From: MM2 sp035460165
GTDB taxonomy: Bacteria; Pseudomonadota; Gammaproteobacteria; Burkholderiales; Methylophilaceae
Direction of reading: 5' to 3'
DNA: 64,000 bases
Assembly (NCBI GenBank): GCA_035460165.1
Contig: DATHWW010000009.1
Span: forward strand, 62,001-126,000
Shown piece by piece: positions 27,763-36,549 of the stretch; the stretch's first letter is position 1, and the number at the start of each line of letters is the position of its first letter. The notes under the pieces are model-generated. The model was not told where the DNA came from. It made no database searches and saw only the letters and a list, made by a program, of their open reading frames with translations. A program made the position numbers and the translations under genes.

Positions 27763-28341
27763 ATGAATACCATTCAGAAAATGTTGGTCCCCGGACTGAT
27801 AAGCATGCTGATGGCTGCGCCAGTCTATGCTCAAGCCATTTCGCAAGCTATCACCAAGGAAGATTACAAGCTTCAAAAAGACAATATTGAGAAAACGCAT
27901 GATGCCGACAAGGCGAAGTGCAAAAAACTCATGGGCAATCAACGCGATGTTTGCGTGGTCGAAGCCGATGCCAAAGAGGATGTCGCCAAGGCCGAACTCG
28001 AAGCGGCTTACAAAAATACCGGCAAGGAAAGGATCGCTGCAGCCAAGGTGCGCGCCAAAGCCGCATTCGACGTTGACAAGGAACGTTGCGACGATCAGAA
28101 GGGCGACGCCAAGTCATTGTGCGTAACCCAGGCCGAAGCCAAGCGTGACCGTGCGCTGGCAGACGTCGAGGCACGGAAGGAAGTATATAAAGCCCACAAG
28201 GACATCAATGAAGCCCAAAAGGACGCCCGCGAAGAAAAAATGGACGCCACTTACGAGGCCGAAATGAAGAAATGCGACAGCTACGCCGGCGATGCCAAGG
28301 ATGCTTGTGAAGTGAAGGTGAAACAGCGCTTCAACAAGTGA
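27763..28341 (+). CDS. Exported protein with three C-x10-C repeats
   Basis: The 192-residue product has a signal peptide (about 1-25, ending PVYAQA). The rest is a charged, alanine- and lysine-rich helix former. It contains three evenly placed cysteine pairs, Cys53/Cys64, Cys109/Cys120 and Cys171/Cys182, each spaced exactly ten residues apart. A glycine lies at a fixed place inside each pair (C-x4-G-x5-C, with GDAK in two of them). Stretches between pairs read like coiled coil. In the periplasm each pair could form a disulfide-clamped turn. Similar proteins are common in betaproteobacteria, but I know of no function. AAAGGA precedes the ATG. Confidence 0.8.
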   Translation: MNTIQKMLVPGLISMLMAAPVYAQAISQAITKEDYKLQKDNIEKTHDADKAKCKKLMGNQRDVCVVEADAKEDVAKAELEAAYKNTGKERIAAAKVRAKAAFDVDKERCDDQKGDAKSLCVTQAEAKRDRALADVEARKEVYKAHKDINEAQKDAREEKMDATYEAEMKKCDSYAGDAKDACEVKVKQRFNK

Positions 28342-28368
28342 TAGCTGCTTTAATTCATCCCCCTTACC

Positions 28369-28393
28369 AAAGGAGCGCATCCGCTCCTTTTTT
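28369..28393 (+). terminator. Rho-independent terminator closing the stress cluster
   Basis: Nine-base arms AAAGGAGCG and CGCTCCTTT with a four-base loop run into further T residues, 28 bases past the stop of the preceding gene. Confidence 0.9.
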
Positions 28394-28479
28394 CTTGTCC
28401 CGCAGAAACCGTGCAAAAGCGGCCACTCCCTTGAAAATCCACAACCCATCCACATTTAAATAGCGACTGCCGAATAAGG

Positions 28480-28485
28480 TATAAT
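28480..28485 (+). promoter_or_regulatory. -10 box upstream of fmdB
   Basis: GGTATAAT sits 27 bases before the fmdB ATG and downstream of the terminator, so a new transcript probably begins here. The -35 region is only AT-rich (TTTAAAT), without a good hexamer at 17 bases. Confidence 0.55.
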
Positions 28486-28511
28486 TTTGTTTTTTTAGGG
28501 AGTTATTGATC

Positions 28512-28766
28512 ATGCCGATTTATGCATATCGCTGCTCCGCATGTGGACATGCGGAAGACGTCATGCAAAAAATGAGTGCGGAACCGCTCATCGAGTGCCC
28601 GCACTGCCATGCCGCTGCCTTTTCCAAGCAACTGACCGCACCCGGCTTCCAACTCAAGGGAAATGGCTGGTATGCCAGCGATTTCAAGGGCGGCAATACC
28701 GCCAAGCCGAAGGAAGAAAGCGCCCCCGCTGCCACACCGTGCGGCGGCAGCTGCGCTTGCCACTAA
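28512..28766 (+). CDS. FmdB family zinc-ribbon protein
   Basis: The 84-residue protein has the FmdB start MPIYAYRCSACGH and the second cysteine pair CPHCH, which together form a zinc ribbon. The motif FKGGNTAKPK and a cysteine-rich end (CGGSCACH) follow. FmdB-type proteins are thought to be small regulators but are poorly studied. It precedes the DUF502 gene and aspS, an order conserved in many betaproteobacteria. Confidence 0.92.
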   Translation: MPIYAYRCSACGHAEDVMQKMSAEPLIECPHCHAAAFSKQLTAPGFQLKGNGWYASDFKGGNTAKPKEESAPAATPCGGSCACH

Positions 28767-28779
28767 GCTGCTCGCCTAA

Positions 28780-29403
28780 ATGTTCAAACGTTATCTGATT
28801 ACCGGCCTGCTGGTGCTGGTGCCGCTGGCCATCACCATCTGGGTGCTCGCCACATTGATCGGCATCATGGACAGCAGCCTGCTGCTGCTTCCGGCATCCT
28901 GGCGGCCCGAAGCGCGGCTGGGCTACACCATACCCGGTCTCGGCGCCCTGTTGACGGTGCTGATCGTGCTCGTGACGGGCGTGATCGCCACCAACTTCTT
29001 CGGCAAGCGCATCCTGCTGTTCTGGGAAGCCCTGCTGGCGCGCGTCCCGGTGGTCAAGTCAATCTACTACAGCGTCAAGCAGGTATCTGACACGTTGTTT
29101 TCCGACTCCGGCCAAGCCTTCCGCAAGGCGCTGCTGGTGGAATATCCGCGCGCCGGCAGCTGGACGATCGCCTTCCAGACCGGCCACCCCGGCGGTTCCG
29201 TCGCGCGCCACCTGCCCGGCGAGCATGTCAGCGTTTACGTGCCCACCACGCCCAACCCGACTTCCGGCTTCTTCCTGATGATGCCGGTGAGCGAAGTCAT
29301 CGAGCTCGACATGAGCGTGGACGAAGCATTGAAATACATCATTTCCATGGGCGTGGTCGTGCCGGCGGACAAATCTCCCGCCAGCACCTATGCCGGCGAC
29401 TAA
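28780..29403 (+). CDS. DUF502 family inner-membrane protein
   Basis: The 207-residue protein has two N-terminal membrane helices (YLITGLLVLVPLAITIWVLATLI and GLGALLTVLIVLVTGVIATNF). Then comes the conserved VPVVKSIYYSVKQVSDTLF and a soluble domain with VYVPTTPNPTSGFFLMMP. That is the DUF502 pattern. Function is unknown. It lies 13 bases after fmdB and 36 before aspS. Confidence 0.9.
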   Translation: MFKRYLITGLLVLVPLAITIWVLATLIGIMDSSLLLLPASWRPEARLGYTIPGLGALLTVLIVLVTGVIATNFFGKRILLFWEALLARVPVVKSIYYSVKQVSDTLFSDSGQAFRKALLVEYPRAGSWTIAFQTGHPGGSVARHLPGEHVSVYVPTTPNPTSGFFLMMPVSEVIELDMSVDEALKYIISMGVVVPADKSPASTYAGD

Positions 29404-29439
29404 CCCAACTTTTCACTCTAAAAACAGATTCGAATTCCT

Positions 29440-31224
29440 ATGCGTACTCATTATTGTGGCGAACTCAACAGCCAACATATCGGCCAAACCGTAACCCTGT
29501 GCGGCTGGGCGCATCGTCGTCGCGACCACGGCGGCGTGATCTTCATCGACCTGCGCGATCGCACCGGCATGTCGCAGATCGTGATCGATCCGGATACGCC
29601 TGAAGCCTTCGCCAATGCCGAAACCGTACGCAACGAATTCGTGCTGAAGATCACCTGCAAGGTGCGTCCGCGTCCCGAAGGCACGGTCAATCCCAACATC
29701 CCGACGGGCGAAGTCGAAATGCTGGCGAGCGAGATCGAAATCCTCAACCCGTCGTTGACGCCCCCGTTCATGCTGGACGACGAGAATCTCTCGGAAACGG
29801 TTCGCCTGGAGCACCGCTACCTCGACCTGCGCCGCCCGGCGATGCAGAAAAACATGATGCTGCGCTATCGCGTTGCCAAGACGCTGCGCGACCACCTCGA
29901 CAGCAATGGCTTCATCGAAGTCGAAACGCCGATGCTGACGCGCTCTACGCCGGAAGGCGCGCGCGACTACCTGGTGCCGTCGCGCGTGCACCACGGCATG
30001 TTCTTCGCGCTGCCGCAGTCGCCGCAGCTGTTCAAGCAATTGCTGATGGTGTCCGGCTTCGACCGTTACTTCCAGATCACCAAGTGCTTCCGCGACGAAG
30101 ACCTCAGAGCCGACCGCCAGCCGGAATTCACCCAGGTCGATATCGAGACTTCGTTCCTCGGCGAAGAGCAGATCATGAACATCGTCGAGGACATGATCCG
30201 CAAGATGTTCAAGGACGTGCAGGACATCGACCTGCCCAACCCGTTCCCGCGCATGCCGTTCTCCGAGGCGATGAACCGCTATGGTTCCGACAAGCCGGAC
30301 ATGCGCGTCACGCTGGAAATCACCGAACTGACCGAGGTGATGAAGACGGTCGATTTCAAGGTATTCTCCGGCGCCGCCAACATGGCCGGCGGCCGCGTTG
30401 CCGCGCTGCGCGTGCCGAATGGCGCCGCGATTTCACGCAGCGAGATCGACGCCTACACCGAATTCGTCAAGATTTACGGCGCCAAGGGCCTGGCCTACAT
30501 CAAGGTCAACGACGTCAGCCAACTGAACGAGACCGGCCTGCAGTCACCCATCGTCAAGAACCTGCACGCCGACTCGCTCAAGGCCATCGTCGAGCTCACC
30601 GGCGCGCAATCCGGCGACATCATCTTCTTCGGCGCCGACAAGGCCAAGGTGGTCAATGAAGCACTGGGCGCCTTGCGCGCCAAGATCGGCCATGAGAAAG
30701 GCCATGTCGATGGTCGCGCCTGGGCGCCGCTGTGGGTGGTGGATTTCCCGATGTTCGAACACGATGCAGAGAACGACCGCTGGGCCGCGCTGCACCACCC
30801 GTTCACCGCGCCCAAGGACGGCCACGAAGACCTGCTGACGACTAACCCCGACGCTTGCCTGTCCAAGGCCTACGATATGGTGCTGAACGGCTGGGAAGTC
30901 GGCGGCGGCTCGGTGCGTATCCACAAGCAGGAAGTGCAGTCCAAGGTGTTCGACGCACTCAAGATCAGCAAGGAGGAAGCGCAGGAAAAGTTCGGCTTCT
31001 TGCTCGACGCGCTGCAATATGGCGCGCCCCCGCATGGCGGCTTGGCCTTCGGCCTGGATCGTCTGGTGACGCTGATGGCCGGCGCGGAATCGATCCGCGA
31101 CGTAATCGCCTTCCCCAAGACCCAGCGCGCGCAGTGCCTGATGACCAAGGCGCCGAACGAAGTCGATGAAAAGCAATTGCGCGAGCTGCATATCCGCGTT
31201 CGCCAGCAGAACGCCGCAGGATAA
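29440..31224 (+). CDS. aspS: Aspartyl-tRNA synthetase
   Basis: The 594-residue protein is a bacterial-type AspRS. An N-terminal OB anticodon-binding domain (GWAHRRRDHGGVIFIDLRDR) leads into class II motif 2 (FQITKCFRDEDLRADRQPEFTQVD). A GAD insertion occupies about residues 300-420. The C-terminal motif 3 is GLAFGLDRLVTLMAGAESIRDVIAFPK. It charges tRNA-Asp. Whether it is discriminating or also charges tRNA-Asn cannot be judged without knowing if the genome has asnS or gatCAB. Confidence 0.97.
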   Translation: MRTHYCGELNSQHIGQTVTLCGWAHRRRDHGGVIFIDLRDRTGMSQIVIDPDTPEAFANAETVRNEFVLKITCKVRPRPEGTVNPNIPTGEVEMLASEIEILNPSLTPPFMLDDENLSETVRLEHRYLDLRRPAMQKNMMLRYRVAKTLRDHLDSNGFIEVETPMLTRSTPEGARDYLVPSRVHHGMFFALPQSPQLFKQLLMVSGFDRYFQITKCFRDEDLRADRQPEFTQVDIETSFLGEEQIMNIVEDMIRKMFKDVQDIDLPNPFPRMPFSEAMNRYGSDKPDMRVTLEITELTEVMKTVDFKVFSGAANMAGGRVAALRVPNGAAISRSEIDAYTEFVKIYGAKGLAYIKVNDVSQLNETGLQSPIVKNLHADSLKAIVELTGAQSGDIIFFGADKAKVVNEALGALRAKIGHEKGHVDGRAWAPLWVVDFPMFEHDAENDRWAALHHPFTAPKDGHEDLLTTNPDACLSKAYDMVLNGWEVGGGSVRIHKQEVQSKVFDALKISKEEAQEKFGFLLDALQYGAPPHGGLAFGLDRLVTLMAGAESIRDVIAFPKTQRAQCLMTKAPNEVDEKQLRELHIRVRQQNAAG

Positions 31225-31234
31225 AAGGCGGCGC

Positions 31235-31762
31235 ATGCCGGTCAAGTCGCGCATACGCACCGTCCCGCACTTCCCGAAACCGGGCATTCAGTTTCGTGAT
31301 ATCACCACGCTGCTGAAAGACCCGGTCGGCTTTAAGATCACCATCACCGAGTTGGTGAATTACTATACCGGCCAGGAAATCGACAAGATCGCGGCCATCG
31401 AATCGCGCGGCTTCATCATCGGCGCGCCACTGGCATTCGCGTTGGGCATCGGCTTCGTGCCGATCCGCAAGCCGGGCAAGTTGCCGGCCGACAAGATCGG
31501 GCATGATTACGAACTGGAATACGGCAGCGACCGCGTCGAACTGCATATCGATGCCATCCAGCCCGGCGAAAAGGTGTTGCTGGTGGACGATTTGATCGCG
31601 ACCGGCGGCACCGCACTGGCAGCCGCCACCCTGATTGAAAAGGCCGGCGGCAAAGTCGTTGAGTGCTGTTTCGTCATCGACCTGCCGGATGTCGGCGGTC
31701 GCCAACGTTTAGAGCAGGCCGGCTACGCCGTCCATGCGCTTTGCACGTTCGAGGGCGATTAG
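31235..31762 (+). CDS. apt: Adenine phosphoribosyltransferase
   Basis: The 175-residue product has the Apt opening RIRTVPHFPKPGIQFRDITTLLKDP, AAIESRGFIIGAPLA and the PRPP-binding motif VLLVDDLIATGGT. It salvages adenine to AMP. Start ATG at 31235 lies ten bases after the aspS stop. Its stop codon overlaps the GTG start of nudB, which implies translational coupling. Confidence 0.94.
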   Translation: MPVKSRIRTVPHFPKPGIQFRDITTLLKDPVGFKITITELVNYYTGQEIDKIAAIESRGFIIGAPLAFALGIGFVPIRKPGKLPADKIGHDYELEYGSDRVELHIDAIQPGEKVLLVDDLIATGGTALAAATLIEKAGGKVVECCFVIDLPDVGGRQRLEQAGYAVHALCTFEGD

Positions 31763-32211
31763 TGGCGCACAAACAACCGATTTCGGTGCTGGTGTTGATC
31801 CACACCCCCGATCTTGAGGTGCTGCTGCTGGAGCGCGCGGACAAGCCGGGCTATTGGCAGTCGGTGACCGGCAGCCGTGAAAACGAAGAGAGCCTGCGCG
31901 AAACCGCGATTCGTGAAGTGCAGGAAGAAACCGGGCTGGATGCGGAACGCTATAATCTTGCCGATTGGCAACTGTCCAATGAATACGAGATTTACCCGCA
32001 TTGGCGTCACCGCTATGCGCCGGAAGTGACGCACAACATCGAGCATGTATTCGGGCTGGAACTCCCCAGTGCGATGCCGGTCACACTCGCGCCCGATGAA
32101 CACCTCAGGTACGAATGGGTAAATTGGCGCGAGGCGGCTACGAAAGTTTTTTCATGGACCAATGTGCATGCGCTCCGTACATTGGGTGAGCGTCACGGCT
32201 TAACGTTGTAA
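31762..32211 (+). CDS. nudB: Dihydroneopterin triphosphate diphosphatase (Nudix)
   Basis: The 149-residue protein starts with GTG inside the apt stop (TAGTG) and contains the complete Nudix box, from the Gly in GSRENEESLRE to REVQEETGL. NudB (the E. coli aspS neighbour) removes pyrophosphate from dihydroneopterin triphosphate in folate synthesis. The WQSVTGSRE context and position near aspS fit NudB. Another Nudix substrate is possible. Confidence 0.87.
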   Translation: MAHKQPISVLVLIHTPDLEVLLLERADKPGYWQSVTGSRENEESLRETAIREVQEETGLDAERYNLADWQLSNEYEIYPHWRHRYAPEVTHNIEHVFGLELPSAMPVTLAPDEHLRYEWVNWREAATKVFSWTNVHALRTLGERHGLTL

Positions 32212-32241
32212 GATTAGATAATTTTTTTTATTCTGGCTACC

Positions 32242-33339
32242 ATGCAAACAGCGACCATCAAATTCGAGAAATTCCAGTCCGCGCAGGAAGACGACCTGCA
32301 GCAGCGTATCATTGCGGCCAAGCAAAAGCTCGGCGACCGCCTGGTGATTCTCGGCCACCACTATCAGCAGGAAGGTGTGTACAAGCACGCCGACTTCACC
32401 GGCGATTCGCTCAAGCTGTCTCGCTACGCTGCCGAATCCAATGCGGAATTCATCGTTTTCCTGGGCGTGCACTTCATGGCGGAAGTCGCCGACATCCTGT
32501 CGCGTCCGGACCAGATTGCAATCCTCCCCGACATGGCCGCCGGCTGCTCGATGGCGGACATGGCCAACCTGTCGAAGGTTGAACGCTGCCGTCGCGAGTT
32601 GTCCGAACACTACGATTTCGATACCACGTTCACTCCGGTCACCTACATCAACTCCGCCGCCGACCTGAAAGCCTTCTGCGGCGAACACGGCGGTATCGTC
32701 TGCACTTCCAGCAACGCCGGCAAGATTGCCGAATGGGCATTCGCGCGTCGCGAGAAAGTGCTGTTCTTCCCCGACCAGCACCTCGGTCGCTGGACCGGCT
32801 ACAAGATGGGCATCCCCTTGGACAAGATGGTGGTGTGGGACCCAGATCTGCCACTGGGCGGACTCACCAAGGAGCAGATCGACGAGGCGAAAGTGCTGCT
32901 GTGGAAGGGCCACTGCTCGGTGCACCAGATGTTCCGCCCGCAGGATATCCTGCGCTTCCGCAACGAACACCCGGAAGGCAAGGTTATCGCCCACCCGGAA
33001 TGCAGTTTCGAAGTTTGCAACCTGTCTGACTACGTCGGCTCCACCGAATACATCCTGCGCACCGTCGCGGAATCCGCGCCCGGCACGCGCTGGCTAGTCG
33101 GCACCGAACTTAATCTGGTCAATCGCTTGGCCGAGCGCATGAAGCCGGAAGGCAAGATCGTGCGCTTCATGTCCTCCATCGTCTGTGAATGCTCCACGAT
33201 GGCGCGCATTGACCCGCAGCACCTGGCCTGGACGCTGGAAAACCTGGTCGAGGGCAACGTCGTCAATCGCATCCATGTTTCGCCGCAAGAAACCGAACTA
33301 GCGAAACTCGCGCTGGACCGGATGCTGGAAGCTTCCTGA
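32242..33339 (+). CDS. nadA: Quinolinate synthase A
   Basis: The 365-residue enzyme has LGHHYQQEGVYKHADFTGDSL near the N-terminus. The three cysteine regions that hold the [4Fe-4S] cluster are CGEHGGIVCTSSNA, HPECSFEVC and SSIVCECSTM. It condenses iminoaspartate with dihydroxyacetone phosphate to quinolinate for NAD synthesis. nadB and nadC are not in the window. Confidence 0.96.
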   Translation: MQTATIKFEKFQSAQEDDLQQRIIAAKQKLGDRLVILGHHYQQEGVYKHADFTGDSLKLSRYAAESNAEFIVFLGVHFMAEVADILSRPDQIAILPDMAAGCSMADMANLSKVERCRRELSEHYDFDTTFTPVTYINSAADLKAFCGEHGGIVCTSSNAGKIAEWAFARREKVLFFPDQHLGRWTGYKMGIPLDKMVVWDPDLPLGGLTKEQIDEAKVLLWKGHCSVHQMFRPQDILRFRNEHPEGKVIAHPECSFEVCNLSDYVGSTEYILRTVAESAPGTRWLVGTELNLVNRLAERMKPEGKIVRFMSSIVCECSTMARIDPQHLAWTLENLVEGNVVNRIHVSPQETELAKLALDRMLEAS

Positions 33340-33348
33340 TCGAGGATC

Positions 33349-34101
33349 ATGCATCGCCAGCTACGCATTGCTACCTTTAATATCCATAAGGGTGTTACCA
33401 GCTTCAATGCACGACTGGTGCTGCATGAGCAGCGCGAACTGATCCGCCATTTGCAGGCGGACATTGTTTTCCTGCAGGAAGTCCTCGGCGCACATACTCA
33501 GCACAAGCGGCGTTTCAAGCTATGGCCCACCGAAAGCCAACATGAATTCCTGGCTGATTCCATTTGGAATGATTACGCCTACGGCAAGAATGCCGTCTAT
33601 CCCGCCGGTCATCACGGCAACGCATTGCTTTCCAAGTTTCCCATTACCAAATGGGAAAACATCAACATCTCGGCCCACTCCACCGAACAGCGCGGCATGC
33701 TGCACTGCGAAGTTCGTATTCCCGGTTGGGATCAGGATTTGCACTGCATCTGCGTACATCTAGGCTTGTTCGCGCGCTGGCGTAGAAAACAATTGTTCTG
33801 GCTACGCACACGTATCGAATCGGTAGTGCCCCCCAACGCTCCGCTCATCATTGCCGGCGATTTTAATGACTGGCGCATGAAAGCCGGCCAGACGCTCGCC
33901 GACAGCCTGCACTTACGCGAAGTGTTCGAACACGGCTATGGCAAGCCGGCGCGCAGTTTCCCCAGCGTATTCCCTTTGCTACGTCTGGACCGCATCTACG
34001 TGCGCGGCTTTCATGTGCATAACGCCCAGGTGCATGGCGGCGCCGCATTTGCGCGCGTATCCGACCATGCCGCCTTATCCGCGACCCTGCTACCCCTATG
34101 A
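33349..34101 (+). CDS. Endonuclease/exonuclease/phosphatase family protein (clsB partner)
   Basis: The 250-residue protein opens with LRIATFNIHKGV, has VFLQEVLG, GNALLSKFPI, LIIAGDFNDWR and ends with a SDHAALSATL block. Together these are the metal- and phosphate-binding motifs of the EEP superfamily. It overlaps clsB by four bases (ATGA), so the two are coupled. This pairing is widespread, which hints at a role in phospholipid metabolism, though a nuclease role is not excluded. Confidence 0.88.
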   Translation: MHRQLRIATFNIHKGVTSFNARLVLHEQRELIRHLQADIVFLQEVLGAHTQHKRRFKLWPTESQHEFLADSIWNDYAYGKNAVYPAGHHGNALLSKFPITKWENINISAHSTEQRGMLHCEVRIPGWDQDLHCICVHLGLFARWRRKQLFWLRTRIESVVPPNAPLIIAGDFNDWRMKAGQTLADSLHLREVFEHGYGKPARSFPSVFPLLRLDRIYVRGFHVHNAQVHGGAAFARVSDHAALSATLLPL

Positions 34102-35249
34102 CCAGACTGCTGCCAGGAAATCGCGTGACTTTGCTACGCAACGGTACGGAATTCTTCCCAGCTCTGGAAAATGCGATCGATCAGGCACGGTATGAGATCC
34201 TGTTGGAAACTTATATCTACGAACCGGATACTATCGGCAATCGAATCGCCGACGCACTGTGCCGCGCGGCTGGGCGTGGGGTCACAACTTGCGTATTGCT
34301 CGACGGATTCGGCTGCAAGGATCTTTCCAAGGATTTCGTTCGCAACCTGCAGGCCGGCGGGGTCGAGGTACTGTATTTCCGCCCCAAGATCTCCCCATGG
34401 ACGCTCAAGCGCAATCGCTTGCGCCGCCTGCACCGTAAGTTGGCAATGATTGATGGGCAGATTGGCTTCGTCGGCGGAATCAATATCATCGACGACATGA
34501 ACGCGCCTGAACACACTCCGCCCCGCATCGATTATGCCGCCAGCGTCGAAGGTCCGGCGGTACTGGCCATGCATGCCACCATGCGCCGCATGTGGCGCCG
34601 CGTTGCATGGGCCGCTTTGCGCCAGGCCACGCTTAGCAAGGTACACACCAATACCACAGCCGTGGGCGGGATGCGCGCCGCATTCGTGAAACGCGACAAT
34701 GCCTTGTACCGCCGCGCCATCGAACGCGCCTATTTGTCCGCCATCCGTCTTGCCCGCGATGAAATCGTCATCGCCAATGCCTATTTCCTCCCCGGTCGAC
34801 GTTTTCGCCAGGCCCTGCTCGCCGCGGCCCGCCGCGGCGTACGTGTTGTGCTGTTATTGCAGGCCCGCGTTGAATATGTATTGGTGGACTATGCGACACG
34901 TGCGCTGTATGGACAATTGCTCAGCGGCGGCATTGAAATCCATGAATACCATGCGAGCTTCATGCACTCCAAAGTCGCGGTGATCGACGGCCATTGGGCC
35001 ACCGTGGGCTCATCCAACATCGATCCGTTCAGCCTGCTGCTTTCGCATGAAGCCAATATCGTCGTCAACGACAAGAGTTTCGCACATGATCTACGGCAAG
35101 ACCTGCAACGCAGCATCGACACCGGCGCTCAACGTATATTGCAGGACGACTGGAAAAAGGCCCCTTTGATGCGGCGCTTGTTTGCGTGGGTCGCTTATGG
35201 ATTCGTACGGTTCATGCTGGGTATCATCGGCTACTCGAAAGTACATTAG
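34098..35249 (+). CDS. clsB: Cardiolipin synthase B (phospholipase D family)
   Basis: The 383-residue protein has two HKD motifs, HRKLAMIDGQIGFVGGINI near residue 113 and HSKVAVIDGHWATVGSSNIDPFS near residue 290. It lacks the two N-terminal membrane helices of ClsA, so it matches ClsB. It joins phosphatidylglycerol head groups to form cardiolipin at the inner membrane. It is the last gene before the tRNA. Confidence 0.92.
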   Translation: MTRLLPGNRVTLLRNGTEFFPALENAIDQARYEILLETYIYEPDTIGNRIADALCRAAGRGVTTCVLLDGFGCKDLSKDFVRNLQAGGVEVLYFRPKISPWTLKRNRLRRLHRKLAMIDGQIGFVGGINIIDDMNAPEHTPPRIDYAASVEGPAVLAMHATMRRMWRRVAWAALRQATLSKVHTNTTAVGGMRAAFVKRDNALYRRAIERAYLSAIRLARDEIVIANAYFLPGRRFRQALLAAARRGVRVVLLLQARVEYVLVDYATRALYGQLLSGGIEIHEYHASFMHSKVAVIDGHWATVGSSNIDPFSLLLSHEANIVVNDKSFAHDLRQDLQRSIDTGAQRILQDDWKKAPLMRRLFAWVAYGFVRFMLGIIGYSKVH

Positions 35250-35267
35250 CCTCCCGATAGCTGCCGT

Positions 35268-35296
35268 TTGCCCTGCTTACGGCAAAACCTTATAAT
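35268..35296 (+). promoter_or_regulatory. Sigma-70 promoter of tRNA-Thr
   Basis: TTGCCC (35268-35273) and TATAAT (35291-35296) are 17 bases apart, and the tRNA begins nine bases later. Confidence 0.8.
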
Positions 35297-35305
35297 TCAC
35301 CCCTC

Positions 35306-35381
35306 GCCGGTGTAGCTCAGTTGGTAGAGCAGCGCATTCGTAATGCGAAGGTCGTAGGTTCGACTCCTATCTCCGGCACCA
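35306..35381 (+). tRNA. tRNA-Thr (anticodon CGT)
   Basis: A 76-base cloverleaf including an encoded CCA. The D arm is GCTC-AGTTGGTA-GAGC, the anticodon loop TTCGTAA gives CGT, and the T arm is GTAGG-TTCGACT-CCTAT. The acceptor stem GCCGGTG pairs with CTCCGGC except for a T6/T67 mismatch, unusual but next to the stem base. The anticodon and T arms are the same as I recall for E. coli thrW. Confidence 0.95.
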
Positions 35382-35387
35382 TTCATT

Positions 35388-35417
35388 AAAAAGGGTAGCG
35401 CATCGGCTACCCTTTTT
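35388..35417. terminator. Bidirectional terminator between tRNA-Thr and dgt
   Basis: Twelve-base arms (35388-35399 and 35406-35417) with core GGGTAGC/GCTACCC are flanked by five A and five T. It should end the tRNA transcript and, from the other side, the long pilM-to-dgt transcript, whose last stop is five bases away. Confidence 0.93.
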
Positions 35418-35421
35418 GCAT

Positions 35422-36549
35422 TTATAACGGCAATTCTTCGACCGTGAATAATCGTCTGTATTCACGTATCGCATAGCGGTCTGTCATCCCAGCAATGTAA
35501 TCCGCGACGGCCCGCGGTTTTTCTTCACGTGCCCGCATTTGGAACTCGTCCGGCATCAGTTTTGGATCGTCATGAAACGCGGCGAAAAGATCGCGAACGA
35601 TGCGCTGCGCTTTGCTGCTCATGCGGTTAACGCGGTAGTGCCGGTAGAGTTTGTTGCGCAGAAATTGCTTCAGTTCCAGTTGCTGCTGTTGCATTTCCGG
35701 GCTGAATTCGATCAGTGCTCCAGCCTTTCGTATGTCTTCTATGCTGCCAGGTTTGGCTGCGCTGATATTTTTGCTGCTTTGCTGGCAAAGGTCCTGGACT
35801 TGCGAATTGATCATGCGGCGCACGGTTTCATGAATTAAGCGCCGCCCTTCGAGGTGGGGATAACGATTCTTGACGTCAGCAAGGTGTCGGGCAAAAACCG
35901 GCACTTCAGACAGCTGCTCCAGAGTGATCAGCCCAGAACGTAAGCCGTCATCTACATCGTGGTTGTTGTAGGCAATTTCGTCGGCGAGATTGGCGACCTG
36001 CGCTTCCAGCGATGGCTGCTGCTTCTGGAGGAAGCGCTCACCAATAGCTCCCAATTGTTTCGCGTTCTGGACCGAGCAGTGCTTGAGGATGCCTTCGCGC
36101 ACCTCGAAAGTGAGATTTAGTCCGTCGAATTCGGCGTAACGCTGCTCCAGCAAATCTACAACCCGCAACGACTGGAGGTTGTGCTCGAAACCGCCATAGT
36201 CGCGCATGCATTCATTGAGCGCATCCTGCCCGGCATGGCCGAAAGGGGTATGGCCGAGATCATGCGCGAGCGCGATGGCCTCGACCAGATCCTCATGCAG
36301 CCCGAGATTGCGCGCGATACCACGGCCGATTTGCGCGACCTCGATGCTGTGCGTCAGGCGGGTGCGGAACAGATCGCCTTCGTGATTAACGAATACTTGC
36401 GTTTTGTATTCCAGCCGCCGGAAGGCGGTGGAGTGGATGATGCGGTCGCGATCCCGCTGGAATTCGTTACGCCCTTCGGGCGACGCTTCATGATGTTGCC
36501 TGCCCCGCGAGCGCTCCGGTTGGGCGGCGTAGGGGGCGGGCGGGTTCAT
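35422..36549 (-). CDS. dgt: Deoxyguanosinetriphosphate triphosphohydrolase-like protein
   Basis: The 375-residue HD-domain protein has RTRLTHSIEVAQIGRGIARNLG and AIALAHDLGHTPFGHAGQDALNE, the metal ligands of the dGTPase family, plus ADEIAYNNHDVDDGL. Family members of this short type hydrolyse dNTPs to the nucleoside and triphosphate. It overlaps the aroB stop by four bases, so it is the last cistron of the pil-aro unit. Confidence 0.92.
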   Translation of the reverse strand: MNPPAPYAAQPERSRGRQHHEASPEGRNEFQRDRDRIIHSTAFRRLEYKTQVFVNHEGDLFRTRLTHSIEVAQIGRGIARNLGLHEDLVEAIALAHDLGHTPFGHAGQDALNECMRDYGGFEHNLQSLRVVDLLEQRYAEFDGLNLTFEVREGILKHCSVQNAKQLGAIGERFLQKQQPSLEAQVANLADEIAYNNHDVDDGLRSGLITLEQLSEVPVFARHLADVKNRYPHLEGRRLIHETVRRMINSQVQDLCQQSSKNISAAKPGSIEDIRKAGALIEFSPEMQQQQLELKQFLRNKLYRHYRVNRMSSKAQRIVRDLFAAFHDDPKLMPDEFQMRAREEKPRAVADYIAGMTDRYAIREYRRLFTVEELPL

